Origin: Streptomyces sp. S3(2020)
GTDB lineage: Bacteria > Actinomycetota > Actinomycetes > Streptomycetales > Streptomycetaceae
Assembly (NCBI RefSeq): GCF_013044505.1
Contig: NZ_JABERD010000035.1
Coordinates: forward strand, 1-61,458
Direction: 5' to 3'
DNA length: 61,458 bases
Below are positions 40,152-49,238 of the stretch, piece by piece. Position 1 is the first letter of the stretch, and the number at the start of each line of letters is the position of its first letter. The notes under the pieces are model-generated. The model saw only the letters and a list, made by a program, of their open reading frames with translations, was not told the DNA's origin and did not search any database. The translations under genes were made by a program, and so were the position numbers.

Positions 40152-41132
40152 ATGACCACCGACACCCCCACGAAGTCCCCGGAGGCGGCCCCCGAGCCGC
40201 CTTCGGGCGCTGCCCCGGTCGACAAGCGCGTCCCGCAGGGCCACAAGCGCCTGCTCACCCGCCGCGACCGGCTCACGCTCGGCCTGATGGCCGGCCTGCC
40301 GACGATCCTGCACGTGGCCCTGGTCTGGGTCACCGCGCTCGCGTCGATCCTCCTCGCCTTCACCTCCTGGAACGGCATCGGCTTCGACTCCATCCAGTGG
40401 GTCGGGCTCGACAACTTCAGGGAACTGTTCACCAACAACCCGCAGTTCTGGCCCGCTGTGGAGCACAACGTCATCTGGTTCGTGGTGCTCATCTGCATCC
40501 CGACCCCGCTCGGCCTGTTCCTGGCCGTGCAGCTGGACAAGAAGATCCGCTTCAGCCGGGTCTACCAGACGGCCTTCTTCCTGCCGGTCGTGCTGTCGAT
40601 GGCGGTCATCGGTTTCGTCTGGCAGCTCGTCTACAACCCGGACACCGGCCTGATCAACAGCATCATCGGCGCCAACAAGCCCGGCCACTACATCGACTGG
40701 ATCGGCGACCCGAACCTCAACCTCTGGGCGATCCTCATCGCCGCGAGCTGGCGGCACACCGGGTACATGATGATCCTCTACCTGGCCGGCCTGAAGGGCG
40801 TCGACCCGTCCCTGCGGGAGGCGTCCGCGCTGGACGGGGCGGGCGAGTGGCAGACGTTCAAGAACGTCATCTTCCCGGTGCTGCGCCCCACCAACACCGT
40901 CGTCCTGGTCGTCACGATCATCGAGGCGCTGCGCGCCTTCGACCTGGTCTTCGTCTTCAACAAGGGCGCCGAGGGCACCGAGCTGCTGTCGATCCTCGTG
41001 ACCAACAACATCATCGGTGAGTCCAGCCGGATCGGGTACGGCTCGGCGATCGCCGTCGTGCTCCTGCTGATCTCGCTCGTCGTGATCATCCCGTACCTGG
41101 TGAGCACCTTCCGCAAGGAGCGGCGCGCATGA
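40152..41132 (+). CDS. Sugar ABC transporter permease (MalF type)
   Basis: 326 aa with six transmembrane helices after a cytosolic Pro/Ala leader. The EAA loop reads REASALDGAGEWQTFKNVIFPVLRP (about 220-245). MalF-like features are the first position in the operon and the FSRVYQTAFFLPVVLSMAVIGFVWQLVYNP stretch. Starts 5 bp after the binding-protein stop. No ATPase is encoded in the operon; it must borrow a shared MsiK-type ATPase from elsewhere, as usual in Streptomyces. Confidence 0.93.
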   Translation: MTTDTPTKSPEAAPEPPSGAAPVDKRVPQGHKRLLTRRDRLTLGLMAGLPTILHVALVWVTALASILLAFTSWNGIGFDSIQWVGLDNFRELFTNNPQFWPAVEHNVIWFVVLICIPTPLGLFLAVQLDKKIRFSRVYQTAFFLPVVLSMAVIGFVWQLVYNPDTGLINSIIGANKPGHYIDWIGDPNLNLWAILIAASWRHTGYMMILYLAGLKGVDPSLREASALDGAGEWQTFKNVIFPVLRPTNTVVLVVTIIEALRAFDLVFVFNKGAEGTELLSILVTNNIIGESSRIGYGSAIAVVLLLISLVVIIPYLVSTFRKERRA

Positions 41133-42013
41133 GCACCCTCGCCCTGAAGAAGCCGAAGGCACCGGTGCGCCCCGCCCGGGTCCTGCTGCACGTCGTCCTG
41201 ACCACCATGGCCCTGGCCTGGCTCGCCCCGCTGCTGTGGGCGGTCTACGCGGCCCTGCGCCCGTACGCGGAGACCAGCGAGAAGGGCTATGTGTCCTGGC
41301 CGGACTCCCTGAGCCTGGACAACTTCACCAACGCCTTCGAGCAGTCGGACATGACGCACTACTTCGTCAACACGGTGGTCATCGCCGTGCCGGCGGTCCT
41401 GCTCACCCTGTTCCTCTCCTCGATGGTGGCCTTCTACGTCAGCCGCTTCGATTTCCGCCTCAACCTCGCCCTGCTGCTGGTCTTCACGGCCGGCAACCTG
41501 CTCCCGCAGCAGGTCATCATCACCCCGCTGTACCGGCTGTACCTCCTGATCGACCTGCCGGGCATCACGATGAGCGGCAAGCTGTACGACTCCGCGCTGG
41601 GCCTGGTGCTGATCCACGTGGCGTTCCAGTCCGGCTTCTGCGCGTTCGTGCTCAGCAACTACATGCGCTCGCTCCCGCACGAACTGACCGAGGCCGCACT
41701 GGTCGACGGTGCCTCCGTGTGGCGGCAGTACTGGCAGATCGTGCTCCCGCTGTGCAAGCCCGCGATGGCCGCCCTGGGCACCTTGCTGTCCATCTGGATC
41801 TACAACGACTTCTTCTGGGCGCTGGTCCTGATCTCCACCGGTGAGAACATGCCGATCACCTCGGCGCTGAACAACCTCTCCGGTACGTACTTCACGGACC
41901 CGAACCTGGTCGCGGCCGGTGCGCTGCTGACCGCGATCCCGACCCTGATCGTCTATTTCGTACTCCAGCGGCAGTTCGTGAGCGGTCTGACGCTCGGTGC
42001 CAACAAGGGCTGA
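41129..42013 (+). CDS. Sugar ABC transporter permease (MalG type)
   Basis: 294 aa, six helices, EAA loop TEAALVDGASVWRQYWQIVLPLCKPAMAALG. ATG 41129 overlaps the MalF-type stop (ATGA). It pairs with the preceding permease to form the channel. Confidence 0.93.
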   Translation: MSTLALKKPKAPVRPARVLLHVVLTTMALAWLAPLLWAVYAALRPYAETSEKGYVSWPDSLSLDNFTNAFEQSDMTHYFVNTVVIAVPAVLLTLFLSSMVAFYVSRFDFRLNLALLLVFTAGNLLPQQVIITPLYRLYLLIDLPGITMSGKLYDSALGLVLIHVAFQSGFCAFVLSNYMRSLPHELTEAALVDGASVWRQYWQIVLPLCKPAMAALGTLLSIWIYNDFFWALVLISTGENMPITSALNNLSGTYFTDPNLVAAGALLTAIPTLIVYFVLQRQFVSGLTLGANKG

Positions 42014-42040
42014 CCGCCCTTCACCTGAAAGAGAACCACC

Positions 42041-43354
42041 GTGTCCCACTCCTTCACCCCGGTCGCCTCCGTGCCCGTGGACGCGCGCACCGCCCGTGTC
42101 CACGAGGAGGGCTGGCAGTCCTGGAGCCCCAGCGGCGCCTACGCGCTCGCCGACCAGCCGTACCGCCCGACGAACGACAACTGGGCGACGGTCTGCTACC
42201 GGCCCGGCGTCACCGTCCCCGTAGGCGCATTCCAGGGCGAGGGCCTGCTGGCCCTGGACCCGGGCGACGGCTCGGCGGTCCGCCTCTGGGCCGCGGTGGA
42301 CCCGGCACGGGAGGTCCCGTCGATCCGCCTGACCGTCACCGGCGACCTGGCGGAGATCAGCGCCGACGGGCCGGTGAAGGAGTGGACGGGCACGGACATC
42401 CAGGAGGTGCTGGGCAGTTGGGCCACCTCCCTGGAGGTCGCGCCCCCGCGCCCGGCGCCCACCGTCTGGTGCTCCTGGTACGAGTACTTCACGCAGGTCA
42501 CCGAGGACGACATCCACGAGAACCTGCGGGCGATGGACACCCTCGACCTGCCCATCGACGTGGTCCAGATCGACGACGGCTACCAGAAGGCCCTCGGCGA
42601 CTGGCTCACCCTCTCCGGCCGCTTCCGCTCCCGCCGGGGCATCGCGGACGCGATCCGGGCACGGGGCCGCCGGGCCGGCATCTGGACGGCACCCTTCCTC
42701 GTCGACCCGGCGAGCGACCTGGCCGCCGAGCACCCGGACTGGCTGGTCCGGGACGCGGAGGGCGGCTTCCTGCACGCCGGCCGCAACTGGGGCCACGACC
42801 TGAGCGTCCTGGACACCACTCACCCGGGGGCGGCTGAGTATCTGGCGGACGTCTTCCGGACCCTCGTGGCCGAGGGCTACGACTACTTCAAGGTCGACTT
42901 CCTGTACGCGGGCGCGCTGGAGGGCGTACGACACTCCGACGCGGACCCCCTCACGGCGTACCGCGAAGGCATCCGCCTGATCCGCGAGGCGATCGGCGAG
43001 GAGGCCTACCTGCTGGGCTGCGGGGCACCGCTGCTGGCCTCCGTCGGCCTCTTCGACGCCATGCGCGTCAGCCCCGACACGGCCCCGCACCGCCGCCCCG
43101 AGGCCGACGACTTCAGTCAGCCCGGACAAGACCCGGCGGAGTTCACCGGCGTCGGACGCCAGTGGCAGCACGGCCGGTTCTGGGTCAACGACCCCGACTG
43201 CCTGATGGCCCGCCCCGCCGTGGAGACCCGTGAACGCTGGGCGGCCCATGTCGAGGCGACCGGCGGCCTGATGGCGTCGAGCGACCGGCTGCTGTCCCTG
43301 GACCAGTGGGGCGTGGAGACGACCCGCCGACTCCTGGGCGGAGACACCCGATGA
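42041..43354 (+). CDS. Alpha-galactosidase (GH36)
   Basis: 437 aa, GTG 42041. GH36 catalytic barrel: WCSWYEYFTQVTEDDIHENLRAMD, PIDVVQIDDGYQ, nucleophile D286 in YFKVDFLY and acid/base D346 in RVSPDTAP. It is shorter than typical GH36 enzymes (about 700 aa) because the N-terminal super-sandwich is reduced to about 130 residues and the C-terminal domain is missing, as in some actinobacterial members. No signal peptide: hydrolysis occurs after uptake. It removes terminal alpha-galactosyl units from imported oligosaccharides (melibiose or raffinose type). Confidence 0.88.
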   Translation: MSHSFTPVASVPVDARTARVHEEGWQSWSPSGAYALADQPYRPTNDNWATVCYRPGVTVPVGAFQGEGLLALDPGDGSAVRLWAAVDPAREVPSIRLTVTGDLAEISADGPVKEWTGTDIQEVLGSWATSLEVAPPRPAPTVWCSWYEYFTQVTEDDIHENLRAMDTLDLPIDVVQIDDGYQKALGDWLTLSGRFRSRRGIADAIRARGRRAGIWTAPFLVDPASDLAAEHPDWLVRDAEGGFLHAGRNWGHDLSVLDTTHPGAAEYLADVFRTLVAEGYDYFKVDFLYAGALEGVRHSDADPLTAYREGIRLIREAIGEEAYLLGCGAPLLASVGLFDAMRVSPDTAPHRRPEADDFSQPGQDPAEFTGVGRQWQHGRFWVNDPDCLMARPAVETRERWAAHVEATGGLMASSDRLLSLDQWGVETTRRLLGGDTR

Positions 43355-45339
43355 TCCCGCAGGGCATCGCCTACGGCGGCGACTACAACCCCGAGCAGTG
43401 GCCCGAGGAGGTCTGGGCCGAGGACATGCGCCTGATGGCCGAGGCCGGGGTGACCATGGTCAGCGTCGGGATCTTCTCCTGGGCACTCCTTGAGCCGAAG
43501 GAGGGCGAGTACGACTTCACCCTCCTGGACCGCGTCCTCGACATGCTCCACGCCCACGGCATCGCGGCGGACCTGGCGACCCCGTCGGCGGCACCGCCGG
43601 CGTGGTTCTTCGTCAAGCACCCCGAGGCGCTGCCCGTGGACAAGGACGGCAGGGGACTGTCGTACGGCAGCCGCCAGACGTTCTGCCCGTCGAGCCCGGC
43701 GTACCGGGAGGCGGCGCTGCGGATGGCGGGGCAGCTGGGACGGCGGTACGCCGGGCACCCGGCGGTCGTGATGTGGCACGTCCACAACGAGTACGGCTGC
43801 CACAACCCGGAGTGCTTCTGCGAGGAGAGCGCGGAGGCGTTCCGGGGCTGGCTGCGCGCGAGGTACAGCAGTCTGGCGGAGCTCAACGACGCCTGGGGCA
43901 CCCGCTTCTGGAGCCAGTGGTACTACGACTGGGACGAGATCATCCCGCCCCGCGCCACCGGAGCCGTCCCCAACCCCACCCACCAGCTGGACTGGCGCCG
44001 CTTCTGCAGCGACGCGCTGCTCTCGCTGTGCGAGGCGGAGCGGGAGGTGCTGCGGGAGGCGGCGCCGGAGATCCCCGCGACCACCAACTTCATGGTGATG
44101 CACAACTTCGACGCGCTGGACTACTGGCGCTGGGCCCCGAAGCTGGACGTGGTCTCCAACGACCACTACCTCCGGTCCACGGACCCCGAGTCGCACATCG
44201 ACCTCGCGCTCAGCGGCGACCTGACCCGTTCCCTCGCCGGCGGCCCCTGGCTGCTGATGGAGCACTCGACGGGCGCGGTGAACTGGCAGCCGGTCAACCG
44301 GGCCAAGAATCCGGGGGAGTTGCGCCGCAACGCCCTCGCGCACGTGGCCCGGGGCGCCGACGGCATCGCCTACTTCCAGTGGCGGGCGGCGAAGGCGGGC
44401 GCCGAGCAGTGGCACTCGGCGATGCTGCCGCACGCCGGGACGGACAGCCAGATCTGGCGGGACGTGGTCCGACTGGGCGCGGATCTCAAGGCGTTGGGGG
44501 AGGTGCGCGGCTCGACCGTCCCGGCACAGGTGGCCGTCGTCTGGGACTGGAACGCCCGCTGGGCCCTGGAACTGCCCTCGCAGCCGAGCGCGGAGCTCCG
44601 CTTCCAGGAGCTGGTCCGTGCCTGGTACGAGCCGTTGTGGCGATCGGGCATCGCGGTGGACTTCGTCCACCCGGAGGCGGACCTGTCGTCGTACCGCCTG
44701 GTCCTGGCACCTTCGCTCTACCTGGTCGGCGACGAGGGCGCGGCGAACCTGACGGGCTTCGCGGAGCGCGGCGGCACGCTGGCCGTGGGCTTCCACAGCG
44801 GGGCGGTCGACGCCAACTGCCATGTGCGGCTGGGAGGTTACCCGGGCGCGTTCCGCGAGGCCCTCGGCGTGCGCACGGACGAGCTGTTCCCGCTGCTGCC
44901 CGGCCAGTCGCTGGAGCTGAGCGCCGGGGGTACCGCGTGGCTCTGGTCGGAACGGGTGCGGCTGGCGGGTGCGGAGGCGGTCACGACGTACACGTCCGGC
45001 CCGCTGGCGGACGTACCCGCGGTGACCCGCAACTCCTTCGGTACGGGCACCACTTGGTATCTGGCCACACAGCCGGACCCCGCGACGCTCGCCGCTCTCC
45101 TCGACCGCATTCGCACGGAGGCGGGTGTGCTGCCCGTCGTCGAGGCTCCGGCGGGGGTCGAGGCGGTGCTGAGGCGAGGCGCGGACGCGGACTACCTCTT
45201 CCTGATCAACCACACCGAGGAGAGCGCGGAGATCCCCGTGTCCGCGGGGGCCACCGAACTGCTCACGGGGAAGCCGTTGTCGGGTACGGCCGTCGTCCCG
45301 GCGGGCGGGGTGATGGTGGTGAAGGATGCCGACCGATGA
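43351..45339 (+). CDS. Beta-galactosidase (GH42)
   Basis: 662 aa. N-terminal YGGDYNPEQWPEEVWAEDM is the GH42 opening; acid/base E147 in WHVHNEYGC and nucleophile E304 in WLLMEHSTG are both present. A possible zinc cluster follows the acid/base (CHNPECFCEE). A trimerisation domain and a C-terminal beta domain complete the family layout. ATG 43351 overlaps the GH36 stop (ATGA). No signal peptide, so it acts in the cytosol on imported beta-galactosides or arabino-galacto-oligosaccharides. Last gene of the uptake operon. Confidence 0.93.
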   Translation: MIPQGIAYGGDYNPEQWPEEVWAEDMRLMAEAGVTMVSVGIFSWALLEPKEGEYDFTLLDRVLDMLHAHGIAADLATPSAAPPAWFFVKHPEALPVDKDGRGLSYGSRQTFCPSSPAYREAALRMAGQLGRRYAGHPAVVMWHVHNEYGCHNPECFCEESAEAFRGWLRARYSSLAELNDAWGTRFWSQWYYDWDEIIPPRATGAVPNPTHQLDWRRFCSDALLSLCEAEREVLREAAPEIPATTNFMVMHNFDALDYWRWAPKLDVVSNDHYLRSTDPESHIDLALSGDLTRSLAGGPWLLMEHSTGAVNWQPVNRAKNPGELRRNALAHVARGADGIAYFQWRAAKAGAEQWHSAMLPHAGTDSQIWRDVVRLGADLKALGEVRGSTVPAQVAVVWDWNARWALELPSQPSAELRFQELVRAWYEPLWRSGIAVDFVHPEADLSSYRLVLAPSLYLVGDEGAANLTGFAERGGTLAVGFHSGAVDANCHVRLGGYPGAFREALGVRTDELFPLLPGQSLELSAGGTAWLWSERVRLAGAEAVTTYTSGPLADVPAVTRNSFGTGTTWYLATQPDPATLAALLDRIRTEAGVLPVVEAPAGVEAVLRRGADADYLFLINHTEESAEIPVSAGATELLTGKPLSGTAVVPAGGVMVVKDADR

Positions 45340-45397
45340 GTTCGGCCTTCCGGGCCGGTCTCACCTCCGACACCTTTCCTGAGAGGACACGACCGCC

Positions 45398-45604
45398 ATG
45401 ACCGAACCCGTGAAGGGCCCCGCCAGCTACTTCCCGTCCATCGAGAAGAAGTACGGCCGGCCGATCGCCCACTGGCAGGAACTGATCCGCTCCTCTCCCC
45501 TGACCAAGCACATGCAGCTCGTCGCCTGGCTCAAGACGGAACACGGCCTGGGGCACGGCCACGCCAACGCGCTGGTGGCGCACACACTGGCCGAGGGCAA
45601 GTAG
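45398..45604 (+). CDS. DUF4287 protein, 68 aa
   Basis: A single DUF4287 domain: SYFPSIEKKYGRPIAHWQELI followed by HMQLVAWLKTEHGLGHGHANALVAHTLAEG. The GHGHANA segment resembles a helix-hairpin for nucleic-acid or protein contact, but the family has no known function. Starts 58 bp after the GH42 stop and may be read through from that operon. Confidence 0.88.
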   Translation: MTEPVKGPASYFPSIEKKYGRPIAHWQELIRSSPLTKHMQLVAWLKTEHGLGHGHANALVAHTLAEGK

Positions 45605-45753
45605 CTCCTCTACCACTCCCAGCTGTGGCCCGGCTGTACTGGAACCCCTTAGTCCGTTAAATCCCGGAGAACTCTTCTACAACCATCCGTCACATACGTC
45701 TGTCTGCCTTACGCAGAGATGTTCGACAGGTTCATGGAAGAGGAGCTCAGAAC

Positions 45754-47451
45754 GTGACCGTGCGTTCCTTTGCCCGGCGGATGCGCCCGCGAGTCGAGCG
45801 GAAGGCCGCCGAGAGCGTGTGGCAGCTGCGTACCATGCGGCGCCGCCGCCGGGCCGCGGTCACGGATCCGGTGCTCCGCCCGGTGGCGGTGCGCGGCCAG
45901 CAGCTCTACGGCCGGGTCGTCACGCGGTTCAGCGCCGCCGAGGCGGCCGCCGCCAACCTCGGCCTGGTCGTCGCCGCGCTGGAACGGGAAGGGATCCCGT
46001 ACTTCCTGGTCCCGGCCGCCCGCACCCGCCACACGGTCGGCGTGAACGTCGTGGACCGCGAGCGTCTGCTCACCGCCCTGGAGGCACAGAACGAGGGCAG
46101 GGCGGTCTTCATCGGCCGCCCGATGCCCGGCGGAAAGCTCAAGCACCCCGCGCTGTTCATGGACGGCGCGCTGCCGGCCGGCCTGCGGACCGCCCCCATC
46201 CTGCGCGTCGGGGAGAACCACCTCGGCCCCTCGGGCCAGCTGCTCGCCGGCCCCGAACTCGCCTGCGACATCGAGTTCTGGGAGGACGGGGCCGAACTCC
46301 TCGCCTCCGCCGACGGCCCCCGGCGCCTGGCCAAGGTGCAGCCGCAGGCGTCCGAGGACATCTTCGCCGACTCCCTCGTCGCCCCCCGGAACAACGGCAT
46401 CACCGACGTCCTCCCGGCCTCCGAGCAGCAGCCGGCCACGGTGCGGGTCGGCGACCGCGAGCTGCCGAGCTTCGTCCCGCTCACCCTGCCGACCGTCGAC
46501 GACGTGACCTTCCCCGTCGACGTCGTCTACACCTGGGTCGACGGCGAGGAGCCCGCGATGCGGGCCAAGCGGGCCGGCTACCAGGACCGCGGCACCGCCG
46601 AGATCCTGGACAAGGAGACCAACGCCTCCCGCTACACCAGCCATGACGAGCTGAAGTACTCGCTGCGCTCGCTCGCGATGTACGCCGACTTCGTCCGGCA
46701 CATCTACCTCGTGACCGACGGCCAGAAGCCGCACTGGCTCGACGACACGGCCCCCGGGATCACGGTCGTCGACCACCGCGACATCTTCCCCGAGGACGTC
46801 CTGCCGGTCTTCAACTCGCACGCGATCGAGACCCGGCTGCACCACATCCCGGGCCTGTCGGACCACTACCTGTACTTCAACGACGACGTGTTCGTCGGCC
46901 GCCGCGTCACCCCCGAGCACTTCTTCCACGGCAGCGGCCTGATGAAGATCCCGGTGTCCCCGCTCAAGATCGGCGTCGGCAAGCCGCACGCCGAGGAGAC
47001 GGCCACCAACTCCGCCAGCAAGAACGTCCGCCGACTGCTCCTGGAGCGGTTCGGCCGGATGACCACGAACAACTTCATGCACACCCCGCTGCCCCAGCAG
47101 CGCCGCACCCACCAGGTCCTGGAGGAACTCTTCCCCGAGGACATCCGCCGCACCACCGCGTCCCGCTTCCGCGCCCCGCAGGACATCGCCGTCACGGCCC
47201 CGCTGCTGTACCAGTACGCCCTGATGACCGGCCACGGCCTGCCGGGCAAGTACAGCTTCCGGTACGTCAACATCAGCCGCCCGGACGCCGACCGACGCCT
47301 GGCCGACCTGCGCCGCAACCGCCGTTTCGACTTCTTCTGCCTCAACGACGTCGACGTACCGCCCGAGGAGCGGGAACAGGTGAGCGTCCGGATGAACGAG
47401 TTCCTGGAGGACTACTTCCCCTTCGCGAGCCCGTACGAGAAGCAGGGCTGA
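45754..47451 (+). CDS. Stealth-family sugar-phosphate transferase, first of a pair
   Basis: 565 aa. All four Stealth conserved regions are visible: CR1 VVYTWVDGEEPAM (about 257), CR2 ASRYTSHDELKYSLRSLAMYADFVRHIYLVTDGQ (about 290), CR3 VFNSHAIETRLHHIPGLSDHYLYFNDDVFVGR (about 351) and CR4 FDFFCLNDVD near the end. Members transfer hexose-1-phosphate or similar units in capsule, exopolysaccharide or glycopolymer synthesis (family named from bacterial capsules, with homology to GlcNAc-1-phosphotransferase). About 220 residues precede CR1. GTG 45754 has GAGGAG. Predicted soluble or membrane-peripheral. Confidence 0.9.
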   Translation: MTVRSFARRMRPRVERKAAESVWQLRTMRRRRRAAVTDPVLRPVAVRGQQLYGRVVTRFSAAEAAAANLGLVVAALEREGIPYFLVPAARTRHTVGVNVVDRERLLTALEAQNEGRAVFIGRPMPGGKLKHPALFMDGALPAGLRTAPILRVGENHLGPSGQLLAGPELACDIEFWEDGAELLASADGPRRLAKVQPQASEDIFADSLVAPRNNGITDVLPASEQQPATVRVGDRELPSFVPLTLPTVDDVTFPVDVVYTWVDGEEPAMRAKRAGYQDRGTAEILDKETNASRYTSHDELKYSLRSLAMYADFVRHIYLVTDGQKPHWLDDTAPGITVVDHRDIFPEDVLPVFNSHAIETRLHHIPGLSDHYLYFNDDVFVGRRVTPEHFFHGSGLMKIPVSPLKIGVGKPHAEETATNSASKNVRRLLLERFGRMTTNNFMHTPLPQQRRTHQVLEELFPEDIRRTTASRFRAPQDIAVTAPLLYQYALMTGHGLPGKYSFRYVNISRPDADRRLADLRRNRRFDFFCLNDVDVPPEEREQVSVRMNEFLEDYFPFASPYEKQG

Positions 47452-47465
47452 GGGGGCCGGGGGGA

Positions 47466-49238
47466 ATGAACATGCGTCACCGCTTCGAAGTGCCGGGGGG
47501 CATTCGGGCGGTCCGGGACCTGCTGGTGCGCCTACGACTCCGGCTCGCGGCCCGGCTCTGGTCGCTGCGCGCGGCCCGGGCCCGCCGGCGCCTGCGGGCC
47601 GCCGTCCCCGGACTGGTCCGGGTGGCCTTCGGACCGACCCGGCTCTACGGCCGTACAGTCGCCGGATACACCGCCGCGGACGCCGTCGAGGCCGACCTGG
47701 AACGGGTCTGCACCCTGCTGGACGGACTCGGCGTCCCGTACTTCCTCGTCCCCGCCGACCATGGCCGCCAGGTCATCGGCGTGCCGGAGACCTACCGTGA
47801 GGCGGTGCTCTCCCGCGCCGCCCAGCGTTTCGCCTCGGGTGTGGGGTACGTCGGCGCGGTGGGGCCGGACGGCCACGTGACCGCCACCGCCCTGTGGTCC
47901 GACGGCAGGCTCCCGAGGCTGCTGCGGCGAGCCGCGGTACTGCGCACCGGAGTGGTCCGCCTGGGCCCGGACGGGCAGATCCTCACCGGCCTCGAAACGG
48001 GCTGCGACATCGAGTTCTGGCGGCACGGCCGGGACCTCGGCAGGGACCCCGCCTGGCTCACGGTGCCCGGCGACCGCCTGCCGGAGGTCTTCGGCCCGGC
48101 CCTGGTCGCCCCGCGCCACAACCCGGTGTCGGAGGTGCTCCCGCTGACGGCGCAACGCCCCGCCGTGATCGCGGGCCGCCATCGCGGGGTGCCGACGTTC
48201 GCCCCGTTCGCCGAGCCCGGCATCGACGACGTGCGCTTCCCCGTCGACGCCGTCTACACCTGGGTCGACGGCGACGACCCGGCGATGGCGGCCAAGCGCC
48301 GCGCCCACCAGGCGCTCTCCCACGACACCATCGCCCCGCGCGAGACCGGCGCCTCCCGGTACACCAGCCATGACGAACTGAGGTACGCCCTGCGCTCGCT
48401 GGAGATGTACGCCGGTTTCGTCCGGCACGTCTACCTGGTGACCGACTCCCAGATCCCGGACTGGCTGGACCCGCGGGCGGCGGGCCTGACCGTGATCGAC
48501 CACCGGGACATCCTCCCGGCGGACGCGCTCCCCGTCTTCAACTCGCACGCGATAGAGAGCCGCCTGCACCACATCCCGGGCCTGTCGGAGCACTACCTCT
48601 ACTTCAACGACGACGTCTTCATCAACCGCCCGGTACGGGCCGAGCACTTCTTCCACGGCAACGGCATCGCCCGCATCCCGCTGTCGCCCCTGAAGCTCGG
48701 CCTCGGCACCCCCCACCCCCTGGAACCGGCCCCCAACTCGGCCGGCAAGAACGCCCGCGAGATCATCAGCCGCTTCCACGGCAGACACATCACCCACAAG
48801 TCCCTGCACACTCCGCACCCCCAACTGCTGTCGGTCATGCGGGAGATGGAGAGCCTGGGCATCGAGGAACTGGACCGCACCTCGTACTCCCGCTTCCGCT
48901 CCACAGCCGACGTGGCTCCGGCATCGACCCTCCACCACCACTGGGCGATGGCGACCGCCCGCGCCGTCCCGGCCGACTACCGCTTCCGCTACGTCCAACT
49001 GGGCACCCCGGACATGCGCCGCCGTCTGTCCCGCCTCGCGGCCGGCGAGGACGTCGACTTCTTCTGCCTCAACGACGTGGACACACCCCCCGAGGCCAGA
49101 CCATCCGCCCAGGCGGCCATCAGCGCCTTCCTGGAACGCAAGTACCCCTTCCCGAGCCGCTACGAAAGACCGGTCCGGCACCGTGACGCCGGCCGACTGC
49201 GCGACGAACCATCGGCCGACGCGGTCCGCTCCGCCTGA
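47466..49238 (+). CDS. Stealth-family sugar-phosphate transferase, second of a pair
   Basis: 590 aa, same four regions: CR1 VYTWVDGDDPAM, CR2 ASRYTSHDELRYALRSLEMYAGFVRHVYLVTDSQ, CR3 VFNSHAIESRLHHIPGLSEHYLYFNDDVFINR, CR4 VDFFCLNDVD. It starts 14 bp after the first copy and is clearly its paralogue by duplication, with more divergence in the N-terminal 220 residues, where acceptor choice may lie. The C-terminal 40 residues are Arg/Asp-rich. The two may build alternating phosphodiester linkages. Confidence 0.9.
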   Translation: MNMRHRFEVPGGIRAVRDLLVRLRLRLAARLWSLRAARARRRLRAAVPGLVRVAFGPTRLYGRTVAGYTAADAVEADLERVCTLLDGLGVPYFLVPADHGRQVIGVPETYREAVLSRAAQRFASGVGYVGAVGPDGHVTATALWSDGRLPRLLRRAAVLRTGVVRLGPDGQILTGLETGCDIEFWRHGRDLGRDPAWLTVPGDRLPEVFGPALVAPRHNPVSEVLPLTAQRPAVIAGRHRGVPTFAPFAEPGIDDVRFPVDAVYTWVDGDDPAMAAKRRAHQALSHDTIAPRETGASRYTSHDELRYALRSLEMYAGFVRHVYLVTDSQIPDWLDPRAAGLTVIDHRDILPADALPVFNSHAIESRLHHIPGLSEHYLYFNDDVFINRPVRAEHFFHGNGIARIPLSPLKLGLGTPHPLEPAPNSAGKNAREIISRFHGRHITHKSLHTPHPQLLSVMREMESLGIEELDRTSYSRFRSTADVAPASTLHHHWAMATARAVPADYRFRYVQLGTPDMRRRLSRLAAGEDVDFFCLNDVDTPPEARPSAQAAISAFLERKYPFPSRYERPVRHRDAGRLRDEPSADAVRSA

